In this document: in pieces, positions 25,833 to 33,925 of the stretch
How positions within the stretch are numbered: the stretch's first letter is position 1
Layout of the letters: each line of letters starts with the position of its first letter
Source: Gemmatimonadota bacterium
Lineage (GTDB): Bacteria; Gemmatimonadota; Gemmatimonadetes; Longimicrobiales; Gaopeijiaceae
Length of the DNA stretch: 64,000 nt
Assembly: GCA_041390105.1 (NCBI GenBank)
Contig: JAWKQO010000006.1
Span: 6,829 to 70,828, forward strand
Reading direction: 5' to 3'
The notes under the pieces: generated by a model
Seen by the model: only the letters and a program-made list of their open reading frames with translations
Told to the model about the DNA's origin: nothing
Databases searched by the model: none
Made by a program: the position numbers and the translations under genes

Positions 25833-27893
25833 ATGCATTCCCTCGTGCGGGCAGTTCGCAGAATCGCTGTGCTCGCTCTGGCCACCCAGTGGTTGATGGC
25901 TGCGGGCGAGCCCTTCACCATCAGCGGGGGCGTGACGGACGCGGCCAACGGCCATCCTTTGCAGGGTGTCCAGGTCTTCATTCCCGGAACCGCGGTCGGG
26001 ACTCTCACCAACGCGGAAGGACGCTACGTCCTGCTCTTCCCGGAAGGGCTCACGGTCCCACGGGAGCTTCAGGTGGTGGCCCAACTCATCGGGTACGACT
26101 CGGGCATCGCCCGCCTGGGGCTTTCGGGGCGCCCAGCCCAAGCATCCGCCACGGCGGACTTCCAGCTCGACATGACCATCATCGCGCTGGACGAAATCGT
26201 CGTCACGGGCAAGGCAGGCGAACTGGTCCGCCGACCGCTGGCCGCGGTCGTCTCCGACGCCACTACCGCTGCGCCGGCAAATCAACCTGCGCATCCCAGA
26301 GGCTGGACGAACCTTCAGCCTCCAGCATCGAGCGCCGCGCCCCCCCGGGTACCCGGTGTCACACCCACCACTCCACCCACCGGCGCCGCGCGCTGGGGCA
26401 GTACGACCTCCAGCGCCGGGCACCGGGATCCCCAGCCCTTCGACAGGGAGCAGTACGCCCACATCTCCGAGAGCGGGTTCCTGTCGGCCGCTGACAACCC
26501 GCTCTCCACCTTCTCCATCGACGTGGATCGAGCGTCGTACAGCAACATTCGACGCTTTCTCCTGCACGAGGGCCGGCTGCCTCCGGTGGATGCCGTCCAG
26601 GTGGAGGAGATGGTCAACTACTTCCCGTACGAGTACGAGCTACCTCACCGTGGTGAAGCACCCATTGCCGTCACCACCGAGCTCGGAGAGGCGCCGTGGA
26701 GTGAAGGACGTCAGCTTCTCCGCGTCGGACTTGCCAGCATGCCCATCGACATGTCTGACGCCCCTCCCAATAACCTGGTCTTCCTGCTGGACGTCTCCGG
26801 CTCCATGCAGTCGCCGGACAAGCTACCCCTTGTGAAGCGCTCGCTGCGGCTGCTGGTCGACCAGCTGCGGGAACAGGACCGGGTGGCGATCGTCGTCTAC
26901 GCTGGCGCCGCGGGGCTGGTGTTGGAGCCCACTTCGGGCGCGCGCCGGCACCTGGTGCTGGAAGCGATCGAGCGCCTGGAAGCCGGCGGATCGACCGCCG
27001 GCGGCGCGGGCCTGCGCCTCGCCTACGACGTCGCACAGCGTCACTTCACCCGTGGCGGCAACAACCGTGTCATCCTGGCCACGGACGGCGATTTCAATGT
27101 GGGCGAGAGCAGTGACGCAGCCATGGTGGGGCTCGTCGAGGACCGTCGTCGGGAGGGGACGTTCCTGACCGTGCTCGGCTTCGGCACCGGCAACCTTCAG
27201 TCTTCGAAGATGCAGGAGATGGCCCAGCACGGAAACGGCAACTATGCCTACATCGACGGCCTGGACGAGGCCCGCAAGGTGCTCGTCCACGAGATGGGTG
27301 GAACGCTTCTCACCGTCGCCAAGGACGTGAAGATCCAGGTGGAGTTCAACCCGGCACGGGTACACTCGTATCGGCTCATCGGATACGAGAATCGCATGCT
27401 CGCCGCTCAGGACTTCAACGACGACAGGAAGGACGCGGGCGAGTTGGGTGCGGGACACACCGTGACGGCGCTCTACGAGGTCGTGCCGACGGGAAGTGTG
27501 TCGGACTCGGGTGGGGCCACGATCGACCCCCTCCGGTACCAGGCGTCGCTCGGCCCGGTACCCCGACGCACCGACCACGGCGAGCTGGCGTTCGTGAAGG
27601 TCCGCTACAAGGACCCGGACGGACGCGAGAGTCGGCTCATCACGAAGCCCGTGCAGGCCAATGCGGTCCGGAGCGCTTCGCCGGACCTCCGCTTTGCCTC
27701 CGCCGTAGCCGGCTTCGGGATGCTCCTTCGGGAGTCGGAGTACCGGGGAACGCTCTCCGTGGAGGAGGTCCTGTCACTCGCACACTCCGGGCTGGGCGAA
27801 GATCTGGAGGGCTATCGCCATGGCTTTGTCGAGCTGGTGCGGACCTATGAGCAGCTGACCGGTCACCTGCACGCGGATGGCGGGAGCCGGTGA
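25833..27893 (+). CDS. Exported von Willebrand factor A protein (YfbK-like) with CarboxypepD_reg module
   Basis: The 686-residue protein has an N-terminal signal/anchor (about residues 1-25), then a CarboxypepD_reg domain (GGVTDAANGHPLQGVQVFI), then IIALDEIVVTG and RRPLAAVV, then a Pro/Thr-rich linker. After this come the YfbK-type segment FSIDVDRASYSNIRRF and a VWA domain with MIDAS D320-V-S-G-S (LLDVSGSMQS) and ATDGDFNVG. A DUF3520-like C-terminus completes the YfbK family architecture. VWA domains bind partners through a metal ion. The N-terminal module is nearly the same as in the divergent anti-sigma factor. ATG 25833 follows GGAGGAAG. It may belong to that sigma regulon. Confidence 0.9.
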   Translation: MHSLVRAVRRIAVLALATQWLMAAGEPFTISGGVTDAANGHPLQGVQVFIPGTAVGTLTNAEGRYVLLFPEGLTVPRELQVVAQLIGYDSGIARLGLSGRPAQASATADFQLDMTIIALDEIVVTGKAGELVRRPLAAVVSDATTAAPANQPAHPRGWTNLQPPASSAAPPRVPGVTPTTPPTGAARWGSTTSSAGHRDPQPFDREQYAHISESGFLSAADNPLSTFSIDVDRASYSNIRRFLLHEGRLPPVDAVQVEEMVNYFPYEYELPHRGEAPIAVTTELGEAPWSEGRQLLRVGLASMPIDMSDAPPNNLVFLLDVSGSMQSPDKLPLVKRSLRLLVDQLREQDRVAIVVYAGAAGLVLEPTSGARRHLVLEAIERLEAGGSTAGGAGLRLAYDVAQRHFTRGGNNRVILATDGDFNVGESSDAAMVGLVEDRRREGTFLTVLGFGTGNLQSSKMQEMAQHGNGNYAYIDGLDEARKVLVHEMGGTLLTVAKDVKIQVEFNPARVHSYRLIGYENRMLAAQDFNDDRKDAGELGAGHTVTALYEVVPTGSVSDSGGATIDPLRYQASLGPVPRRTDHGELAFVKVRYKDPDGRESRLITKPVQANAVRSASPDLRFASAVAGFGMLLRESEYRGTLSVEEVLSLAHSGLGEDLEGYRHGFVELVRTYEQLTGHLHADGGSR

Positions 27894-28015
27894 CTTCGCC
27901 TTCGCGCGAGACGGCCCTCGCACCCCAGAGGGCACCTCCTCGGGGTGCGGGGGCCGGGCGTGCCGCCCCTTGCCGTGAGTTGCAGGGCCATCCGTGGGGT
28001 CACAGCTTGGGCGAT

Positions 28016-29230
28016 GTGCTCAAACCCCGGCGCAGGACGCACTCTCCGACGGCCAGGCTCGCTCCCACGGCGCTGCTCGTCTTCGGCCCGCTCACGGCCT
28101 GCGGCGACACCGCGCCACACACGGACTCGGGCGCGGGTGCTGCGTGGGACGTCGACCCGGTCCCCTGGCTGGAGATCGGGGCCGTCGCCGGCGACTCCGC
28201 GTACAATCTCGACGGCGTCTCGTCCGTCCACCGTCTGTCCGACGGCCGCATCGTAGTCGGTTCACCAACGACCGGGACCCTCTCCTACTTCGACGCGAAC
28301 GGACGGCACCTCCGCACGGCTGGTGGCGCTGGGAAGGGCCCAGGAGAGATCGGAAGTCTCGCGGCCGCGTGGGTGCACTCGGGCGATACCATCGGAGTGT
28401 TCGACTCCGGGAACCAACGGGTCACGTTCTTCGATTCCGAGGGCAGGCTTGTCCGAGAGGTCGCCCTGCGACCGTCCGCTGCCGCACCCGACGCCTTCGT
28501 CGCGGCTCTGCCGGACGGGGGGTTCGCCATCGCCCGCATCCAGGTGGACCCGAGCAAGTGGAGCACGGAGCCGTTCGCCGATACCATGGTCGTGATGCAC
28601 TACGCGCCCGATGGCGCTGAGCGGGGGGAGTTGGTGCGGGTCGGGGGCCTCCGCCGCTGGCGAGCAGCGCGCGGGTCCGGTGTCCACCCCTTCTCCCCCC
28701 GGTTTGTCACGGCTGGCTCCGGAAGTGGATTCGTCGTGGCCGATGGCGCGGAGACACGCTTCGAGGTCTTCGACGCAGCAGCCGACGCTCGGCGCTCGGT
28801 CAGCTGGCCGGACACGACCCTCGTCCCCCCTCAAGCAGCGTGGCAGCAGTTGGCTGAGGAAGTCCGCCGGGCCAACGACCCGATCAGCCGCCTCAATGCC
28901 TCAGCGCTTCCGGAACTCGGTCCAGGGCCCTCGCTACCCGTGTATTCGGCGCTTCGCGTCGATCCTGCGGATCGCGTCTGGATCAAATCGTACGATCCCG
29001 CCAGTGACAATCTCTGGACCGGCGCGCTCCCACAGGGCGCAGGCGGCCGGTGGAGCGTCTTCGAGCCCGATGGCCAGCGAGTCGCGACCGTCCAGATGCC
29101 CGAGGACTTGATCGTATTCGAGATCGGAACGGACTATGTGCTCGGGGTACGGCGTGACGAGTTGGGCATCGAGTACGTGCGGCTGCACACACTTCGTCGA
29201 GTCACTGGGGTCGAGGAGGAAGGTCCATGA
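28016..29230 (+). CDS. 6-bladed beta-propeller lipoprotein (paralogue 4)
   Basis: From GTG 28016 the 404-residue protein has a lipoprotein signal ending LTAC. The propeller signature is GAGKGPGEIGSL, and blades include VHRLSDGRIVVGSP and IGVFDSGNQRVTFF. The last blade, DYVLGVRRDELGIEYVRL, aligns with the other five paralogues. DSAGVRIV is absent. The frame is open back to a GTG at 27890 that overlaps the VWA stop (GTGA). That start would add 42 residues before the signal peptide, so I prefer 28016, although no clear ribosome site is seen. The next gene overlaps by 4 bp. Confidence 0.82.
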   Translation: MLKPRRRTHSPTARLAPTALLVFGPLTACGDTAPHTDSGAGAAWDVDPVPWLEIGAVAGDSAYNLDGVSSVHRLSDGRIVVGSPTTGTLSYFDANGRHLRTAGGAGKGPGEIGSLAAAWVHSGDTIGVFDSGNQRVTFFDSEGRLVREVALRPSAAAPDAFVAALPDGGFAIARIQVDPSKWSTEPFADTMVVMHYAPDGAERGELVRVGGLRRWRAARGSGVHPFSPRFVTAGSGSGFVVADGAETRFEVFDAAADARRSVSWPDTTLVPPQAAWQQLAEEVRRANDPISRLNASALPELGPGPSLPVYSALRVDPADRVWIKSYDPASDNLWTGALPQGAGGRWSVFEPDGQRVATVQMPEDLIVFEIGTDYVLGVRRDELGIEYVRLHTLRRVTGVEEEGP

Positions 29231-29472
29231 AGAGCGGTGACCCGCGCTGGATGGCGTGGATACTGGTCGTGGGAGGGCTGGGCTTCATGACCCTCGCGCT
29301 CGTGCTCGAGTTTCGGGTGTACCCATCGAGCGGCGAGGGGGCACACCTTTCGGCCCACTTCGGGACGGGGCTGATCGCTACGCTCGCTGGTATTGGGCTG
29401 CTCCAGACAATCCACTGGTGCGAAGCGCAGGCGAACGCACCGTCTCAAACCGGCGCTTCGTCGTCCGCATAG
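29227..29472 (+). CDS. Small two-helix membrane protein
   Basis: The 81-residue protein begins inside the propeller stop (ATGA overlap). Two hydrophobic segments are visible: residues ~9-27 (MAWILVVGGLGFMTLALV) and ~45-61 (GTGLIATLAGIGLLQTI), joined by a short polar loop. I recognise no family. Translational coupling to the propeller lipoprotein suggests the two act at the same membrane site, but that is only inferred. Confidence 0.65.
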   Translation: MKSGDPRWMAWILVVGGLGFMTLALVLEFRVYPSSGEGAHLSAHFGTGLIATLAGIGLLQTIHWCEAQANAPSQTGASSSA

Positions 29473-29487
29473 GAAGGCAGCATCCGC

Positions 29488-29754
29488 GTGTTCGTCCTCC
29501 TGATCGAGACCTATCGGAATGGTGACGCCCGAGCCGTCTACCAACGCGTCCGCGAGACCGGGCGCGGCATCCCCACCGCGCTGCGCTACGTGGACAGTTG
29601 GGTGACGGAGGATCTCGGCCGCTGCTACCAGATCATGGAGGTGTCCGATCCCGCTGCGCTTCAGGACTGGATGGCTTCCTGGTCGGATCTGGTGGACTTC
29701 GAGGTCCTGCGGGTCATCCCCTCCGCGGAGGCGGCCCGGCGGGCCCTCGCCTAG
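29488..29754 (+). CDS. DUF3303-like protein
   Basis: The 88-residue cytoplasmic protein starts at GTG 29488. The pattern IETYRNGDARAVYQRVRE, then YVDSWVTEDLGRCYQIMEV, then WSDLVDFEVLRVIPS is that of DUF3303, a small ferredoxin-like-fold family without known function. A trailing Ala-rich segment ends it. It is 15 bp after the small membrane protein and probably on the same transcript. The function is unknown. Confidence 0.75.
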   Translation: MFVLLIETYRNGDARAVYQRVRETGRGIPTALRYVDSWVTEDLGRCYQIMEVSDPAALQDWMASWSDLVDFEVLRVIPSAEAARRALA

Positions 29755-29843
29755 CTCCGTCCCGCCGCACGCTTGCCATCATCCCGAGGGCGAGGGAGTC
29801 TTACCCAGCCACTCCCTGGTCCCTCGTCTCCCGGGAAGGAACG

Positions 29844-32108
29844 ATGACCCGACGCTTCCGCGGTCTGGCGCGCCTGTGCCTCAGCGGAGTTCTTGCGCTG
29901 GCCCCCGCCACGAGGGTTCTGGGGCAGCAGCCCGCGCCACGCAGTTGCGACCTGAGCCGCTACGAGCAGGGCAGTCCCATTTCCCTGCGAGCACTGAACG
30001 GTGGCGTCGCTCTGGAGTGGACTGGCACGAATGGCCCAATGCGTGTCTCGTTGGCTGCTCAGGACGATACCGTCCGGATCGTCGAACTGGCCTTGGCCTC
30101 CAGGTCGGGTCGGTGGCAGGTCGTGGGCCGTGATCTGGGCGTCTCCTTCGAAGTAGTGGAGGGCTTCCGTCGCATCAGTAACCAGCAGCTCGTTCCGCTA
30201 CGTGAGTTGGGCGTCGAGCTCACCCAAGAGGTGATCGATCGCTACAAGTGGGACGTGTTCTGGGATGCGCCGCTCGATCTGAGCACACCGCCCTCTTCCG
30301 GCAACCCCATGGGTGGCAACCCACCCCCCGCCGAGGGGGTGGCAGATCAGCCTGGCCTCCCTCGCTCACCCGACGAGATCCGTCGCGGCAGGGCTACCTT
30401 CCGCTCCGCGACCTGCGCTGTCCGGTCGGAAGGGCGGCGCGCAAGCGTCTGGTTCGGTGGCCTGGAGCTGGGCTCGTTCAGGGGATCCCTTGTGTTCACC
30501 GTCTACGACGGCACCAGCCTGATCCGGGTAGAGGCGGTCGCTTCCACCCACCTGCCCTCCGTCGCCTACAAGTATGATGTCGGGCTGACCGGACTGCCGA
30601 TCAATGAAGGAAGCCGAGTGTACTGGCGTGACGTCGCGCACAGCACACAAGCCTACGGCCTGCGCGGCCCCGTCAACGATGACAGGGTCGTGCTGAGGGC
30701 GGCCAACCGACTGGTGGTTGGCGAGACCAACGGCGCGGCCATCGCCGCCTTCCCACCCCCTCATACGTTCTTCTGGGCGCGCGAGGTCGAGGTGAACGTC
30801 GGCTACAACTGGTATCGCAAAGAAGCCCCCGATCGCTTCGCCATCGGAATCCGGCAAGGCGAAGCAGAAGTGATCGAACGCTACCGCGCCAACTGGTCTC
30901 TCTACAGCGCGCCGCCGGGCACGGAGCAGCACATGGCTGCCTACTTCCTCCCCACGCTCGGTCAGGTCGACTCCGCCTTCGAGCAGGCGCTCGCCTTCAC
31001 CCACGAGGACGTGTACCGCGCACTCGATGGCTACAAGGTGATGGGCAGCCACTACCACACGGATGTGGGTCGGACGCTCATGGCCACGGGCAGCATGGAC
31101 TCCCGCCTACCCGACTTCGACGTCCTTCGCTCCGCCGGAATCGATATCGCAGGACCGGTCGATCGGCCGCGGGACGAAACCCAACTCGAGGAGCAACGCT
31201 GGCTGTTCGAAGGGGCGCAGCGACACTCCGATGATCAATTCATGGTCATGGCGCAGATGGAGAACAGCAACCTGCTGGGTGGACACTGGGACCTTCTCTT
31301 CTCGCATCCGGTCTACTACGTGGACGAGCGCGCTCCGGGAACCCCGCTGGTCACCACCGAGCCGGACTACGGCCGCGTCTATCATATCGGCAGCGTCGGC
31401 GACATGCTCTCGATGATCGAGGCTGAGGACATGCTGGTGTATATGCCCCACCCGCGCACCAAGGGCTCGACGGGCTATCCTGATGCCATCAAGAGCACGG
31501 CGCAGTTCCTGAATGACCGCTATCGCGGCGCGGGCTGGCGCTGGGGCATGGGATCGGACCGATCGGAGAGGCGGCTTTCGGGGAAGCGTGTGATCCCCCT
31601 GCTCGACGACATGAACAACTGGTTGGTGGGCCAGAACCGCGCCCCCAAGGCTCTGTTGGCCATCACGGAGACCTACTCGAAAGCGCCCGGGGATGACATC
31701 TACGCCAACGGCCCCGTCACCTATCTGCGCTTGGCCGAGCTTCCGAAGCCGGGAGATTACGCGCCGATCATTCGTGCCTTGCGGAGCGGTGACTACTTCG
31801 TGACGTCAGGAGAGGTTCTGCTCCCCAACGTGCGGTATGAGGGTAGCGGTGCCCAGGCCACCGCCGTTGTCGACGTGGCGTGGACGTTCCCGCTGGACTT
31901 TGTCGAGGTCGTGACCGGCGATGGCCATTCCACCCGCACGACCACCGTGTCGGCGCGAGATCTGGAAGCGTTCGGATCGCAGACCTTACGCATCCCCTTC
32001 GATGCAACCGGCCAGGCGTGGGTTCGGGTGGCCGCATGGGACTCGGCCGGGAATGGCGCCCTGGCGATGCCGAGGTGGTTGGGCACCGGCACCGGGGCTA
32101 CACCTTGA
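29844..32108 (+). CDS. Large secreted protein, possibly a PHP/CehA-type metallohydrolase
   Basis: The 754-residue protein has a signal peptide ending near VLGQQ; ATG 29844 has GGAAGGA upstream. The N-terminal ~300 residues look beta-rich. The middle and C-terminal part has His/Asp patches, GSHYHTDVGRTL, SHPVYYVD and YMPHPRTKGSTGYPDAI. These recall the H-x-H and later His motifs of CehA/McbA-type PHP metallohydrolases; the last ~100 residues look like a beta-sandwich (VDVAWTFPLDFVEVV). I cannot align the metal ligands with certainty, so the enzymatic assignment is tentative. It precedes a plug-like and a barrel protein on the same strand but is separated from them by 167 bp. Confidence 0.6.
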   Translation: MTRRFRGLARLCLSGVLALAPATRVLGQQPAPRSCDLSRYEQGSPISLRALNGGVALEWTGTNGPMRVSLAAQDDTVRIVELALASRSGRWQVVGRDLGVSFEVVEGFRRISNQQLVPLRELGVELTQEVIDRYKWDVFWDAPLDLSTPPSSGNPMGGNPPPAEGVADQPGLPRSPDEIRRGRATFRSATCAVRSEGRRASVWFGGLELGSFRGSLVFTVYDGTSLIRVEAVASTHLPSVAYKYDVGLTGLPINEGSRVYWRDVAHSTQAYGLRGPVNDDRVVLRAANRLVVGETNGAAIAAFPPPHTFFWAREVEVNVGYNWYRKEAPDRFAIGIRQGEAEVIERYRANWSLYSAPPGTEQHMAAYFLPTLGQVDSAFEQALAFTHEDVYRALDGYKVMGSHYHTDVGRTLMATGSMDSRLPDFDVLRSAGIDIAGPVDRPRDETQLEEQRWLFEGAQRHSDDQFMVMAQMENSNLLGGHWDLLFSHPVYYVDERAPGTPLVTTEPDYGRVYHIGSVGDMLSMIEAEDMLVYMPHPRTKGSTGYPDAIKSTAQFLNDRYRGAGWRWGMGSDRSERRLSGKRVIPLLDDMNNWLVGQNRAPKALLAITETYSKAPGDDIYANGPVTYLRLAELPKPGDYAPIIRALRSGDYFVTSGEVLLPNVRYEGSGAQATAVVDVAWTFPLDFVEVVTGDGHSTRTTTVSARDLEAFGSQTLRIPFDATGQAWVRVAAWDSAGNGALAMPRWLGTGTGATP

Positions 32109-32163
32109 GAGCGGGCTTCGAGGTTCTTCAGGGCGCGCCTTCCCATGAGGCAGGCAGGCGTGC

Positions 32164-32179
32164 CCTGGGCTAGCCCAGG
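32164..32179. terminator. Perfect 16-bp palindrome after the secreted protein gene
   Basis: CCTGGG-CTAG-CCCAGG lies 56 bp after the stop of the secreted protein and 97 bp before the CTG start of the plug-like gene. With a CTAG loop it could fold as a terminator hairpin or serve as an operator; no T-tract follows. The rest of 32109-32275 holds only the possible short leader frame starting at 32235. Confidence 0.4.
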
Positions 32180-32275
32180 CGCGGGGCCGGGGGCGCCGGG
32201 AAACCGCGCTCCGGCAGGAGCGTACACTCGATCAATGGCTTTCGGCACCGACTTCCTCCTCCCGGGCCTCCGACC

Positions 32276-33148
32276 CTGAACGCTTGCTCGCGACATCTCG
32301 TTGGCGGACTCCTGCTCGCCGGAGTCCTCGCGGGGACCAGCCACCCCGCCAGAGTCCACGGGCAGGACCTCACCCAGGAGGCCGTAGCCCCGTTGCAGAT
32401 CGTCGTGATCGAAGAGCAGGCAACTTCAGACTTGGCGGGCCGCAGTCGTGTGCAGGGGCAGTTGGTCGATGCCGAATCGGGTGCGCCGATCTCTGGTGCG
32501 TCCATCGAAGCGGATGACGGGACGTCCGTCCTTACGGACCAACAAGGACGTTTCCTCCTGACCTTGGCACCGGGCGACCGCCTGCTCATGCTGGAACGCC
32601 TGGGCTACGGCAGTCCGATGGCGGAGTTGCACTTGGCGCCAGACGTCGCGGTGGAGCTCCGTCTGCTGGCTCCGCCCCGCGCCATTCCACTCGACTCGCT
32701 GGCGGTGCAGGGCACGCGAGACGCTCCACGGCGGTCCATGGCCCGTACCTCTCGCGTCGACGTCCTCGAGGGTGAGGAACTCGAGGCATCCAGGAGACGG
32801 GGAGAAACCGTGGGTCAGGCGGTAGACCGCTTCCCGGGCATCCGCGTGCGCGAGGGGCGCTTCTCGACCGTGGACGAGGTGGCCAGCGGAGTTTGCGTCG
32901 AGTCGAACAGACCGGTGGCGCGGCTGGCCCCGGCTTCAGTGGCGCGCAACTCGCGCGTTCCCTTTTGCGACCCCCTGGCGGTGTTCGTCGACGGCGTCCA
33001 TGTGGGCAATCCGATCGCGTTTCTCAGATCTCTGCGTCTGGACGAGTTCGCGTCGGTGGAGGTCCTCAATGCCACCGACGCAGCGATCCGGTTCGGAACG
33101 CTCGCGGGCAATGGCGGCGCGCTGCTGCTGCAAACCCGCAGACGCTGA
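32276..33148 (+). CDS. TonB plug-like protein with CarboxypepD_reg domain, no barrel
   Basis: The frame encodes an obvious signal peptide (HLVGGLLLAGVLAG, ending near VHGQ). It has no ATG, GTG or TTG upstream of the signal; the only in-frame candidate is CTG 32276. That CTG overlaps the stop of a 14-codon frame (32235-32279). From the CTG the protein is 290 residues: a CarboxypepD_reg domain (QGQLVDAESGAPISGASI), then a plug-like domain with GQAVDRFPGIRVREG, PLAVFVDGVHVGNP, EFASVEVLNATDAA and GGALLLQTRR. The usual 20+ strand receptor barrel is missing. Automated tools would likely start at TTG 32393 and lose the signal peptide. It is probably a periplasmic or outer-membrane partner of TonB systems. 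Confidence 0.72.
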   Translation: MNACSRHLVGGLLLAGVLAGTSHPARVHGQDLTQEAVAPLQIVVIEEQATSDLAGRSRVQGQLVDAESGAPISGASIEADDGTSVLTDQQGRFLLTLAPGDRLLMLERLGYGSPMAELHLAPDVAVELRLLAPPRAIPLDSLAVQGTRDAPRRSMARTSRVDVLEGEELEASRRRGETVGQAVDRFPGIRVREGRFSTVDEVASGVCVESNRPVARLAPASVARNSRVPFCDPLAVFVDGVHVGNPIAFLRSLRLDEFASVEVLNATDAAIRFGTLAGNGGALLLQTRRR

Positions 33149-33258
33149 ACCGCAGTGCAGGCGTCCCTCTAGCCCACAGGAGCCCTCACGCGATAGGTTC
33201 GGCGTGAATCCTCTCCGCTGCAGCACCGCGGAGCCCGGAGGTCCTACCCGCATCAGGA

Positions 33259-33894
33259 ATGGCAACGTCCATGTGGAAGGCGTTTTGGTTTGCCGTTTTG
33301 ATCGCTTGCTCCACACCTGTCTGTCTTCACGCCCAAACCACGCTCAGCGCCATCGCCGGCGCAAGCATCGCGACAGCGACGGGCGATCGGCTCCCCGACG
33401 TGCAGCACGTGACGCGTGTGCGCTTCGGAGCCCAGCTGGACCTCCCGATCTCCGATCGAATGGGGATCCAACTTGGTGCCACCTACGCGCAGAAGGGCGT
33501 GGATTTCGACACCAGCGACGAGTTCGGGCGCCTGCACTTCGACTACTTCGAGTTCCCGCTGCTACTTCGCCTCAATCTCCTTCCGAACTCGGAGGGCATC
33601 GCCCCACACCTCTTGCTCGGCCCGGCAGTTGCCATCGAGTTCAAGTGCCAGCTTCCGGATTTCCAGCCGATCGGGGCACTGACACGAGACTGCCGGTTCA
33701 TCGAGGTCGCTCTCGATGACCTGGACGTGGGAGCCATTGCGGGTCTGGGGATCCGCATTCCCGTGACAGGGCAGACGTCTTTGACCTTGAGCGCCCTCTT
33801 CAATCAGGCTCTCACGGGCGCCGCCGAGGGCGTGCTGGATGTCACGAACCGCGCGTTCTACATGACCGCCGGACTGGGCGTGCGTCTGCCCTAG
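33259..33894 (+). CDS. Small outer-membrane beta-barrel protein (PorT-like)
   Basis: The 211-residue protein has a signal peptide ending CLHAQ. The mature part is a run of alternating polar/hydrophobic strands: LSAIAGASIAT, RVRFGAQLDLPI, GIQLGATYAQKGV, LHFDYFEFPLLLRL and FYMTAGLGVRL. This is the pattern of eight-stranded PorT/OmpW-like barrels, with the characteristic FEFPLLLR segment of the outer-membrane beta-barrel (PorT) family. Two cysteines (FKCQLP, TRDCRF) may form a disulphide. It follows the plug-only protein by 110 bp on the same strand. Confidence 0.8.
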   Translation: MATSMWKAFWFAVLIACSTPVCLHAQTTLSAIAGASIATATGDRLPDVQHVTRVRFGAQLDLPISDRMGIQLGATYAQKGVDFDTSDEFGRLHFDYFEFPLLLRLNLLPNSEGIAPHLLLGPAVAIEFKCQLPDFQPIGALTRDCRFIEVALDDLDVGAIAGLGIRIPVTGQTSLTLSALFNQALTGAAEGVLDVTNRAFYMTAGLGVRLP

Positions 33895-33906
33895 GGCCGC
33901 GCGGCG

Positions 33907-33919
33907 CTGGGGCACCCAG
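33907..33919. terminator. Short hairpin between convergent genes
   Basis: CTGGG-GCA-CCCAG lies in the 31-bp space between the stops of the barrel protein and the DUF1080 protein. The stem is only 5 bp and no T-run is present, so the assignment is weak. Confidence 0.25.
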
Positions 33920-33925
33920 GGTCTC

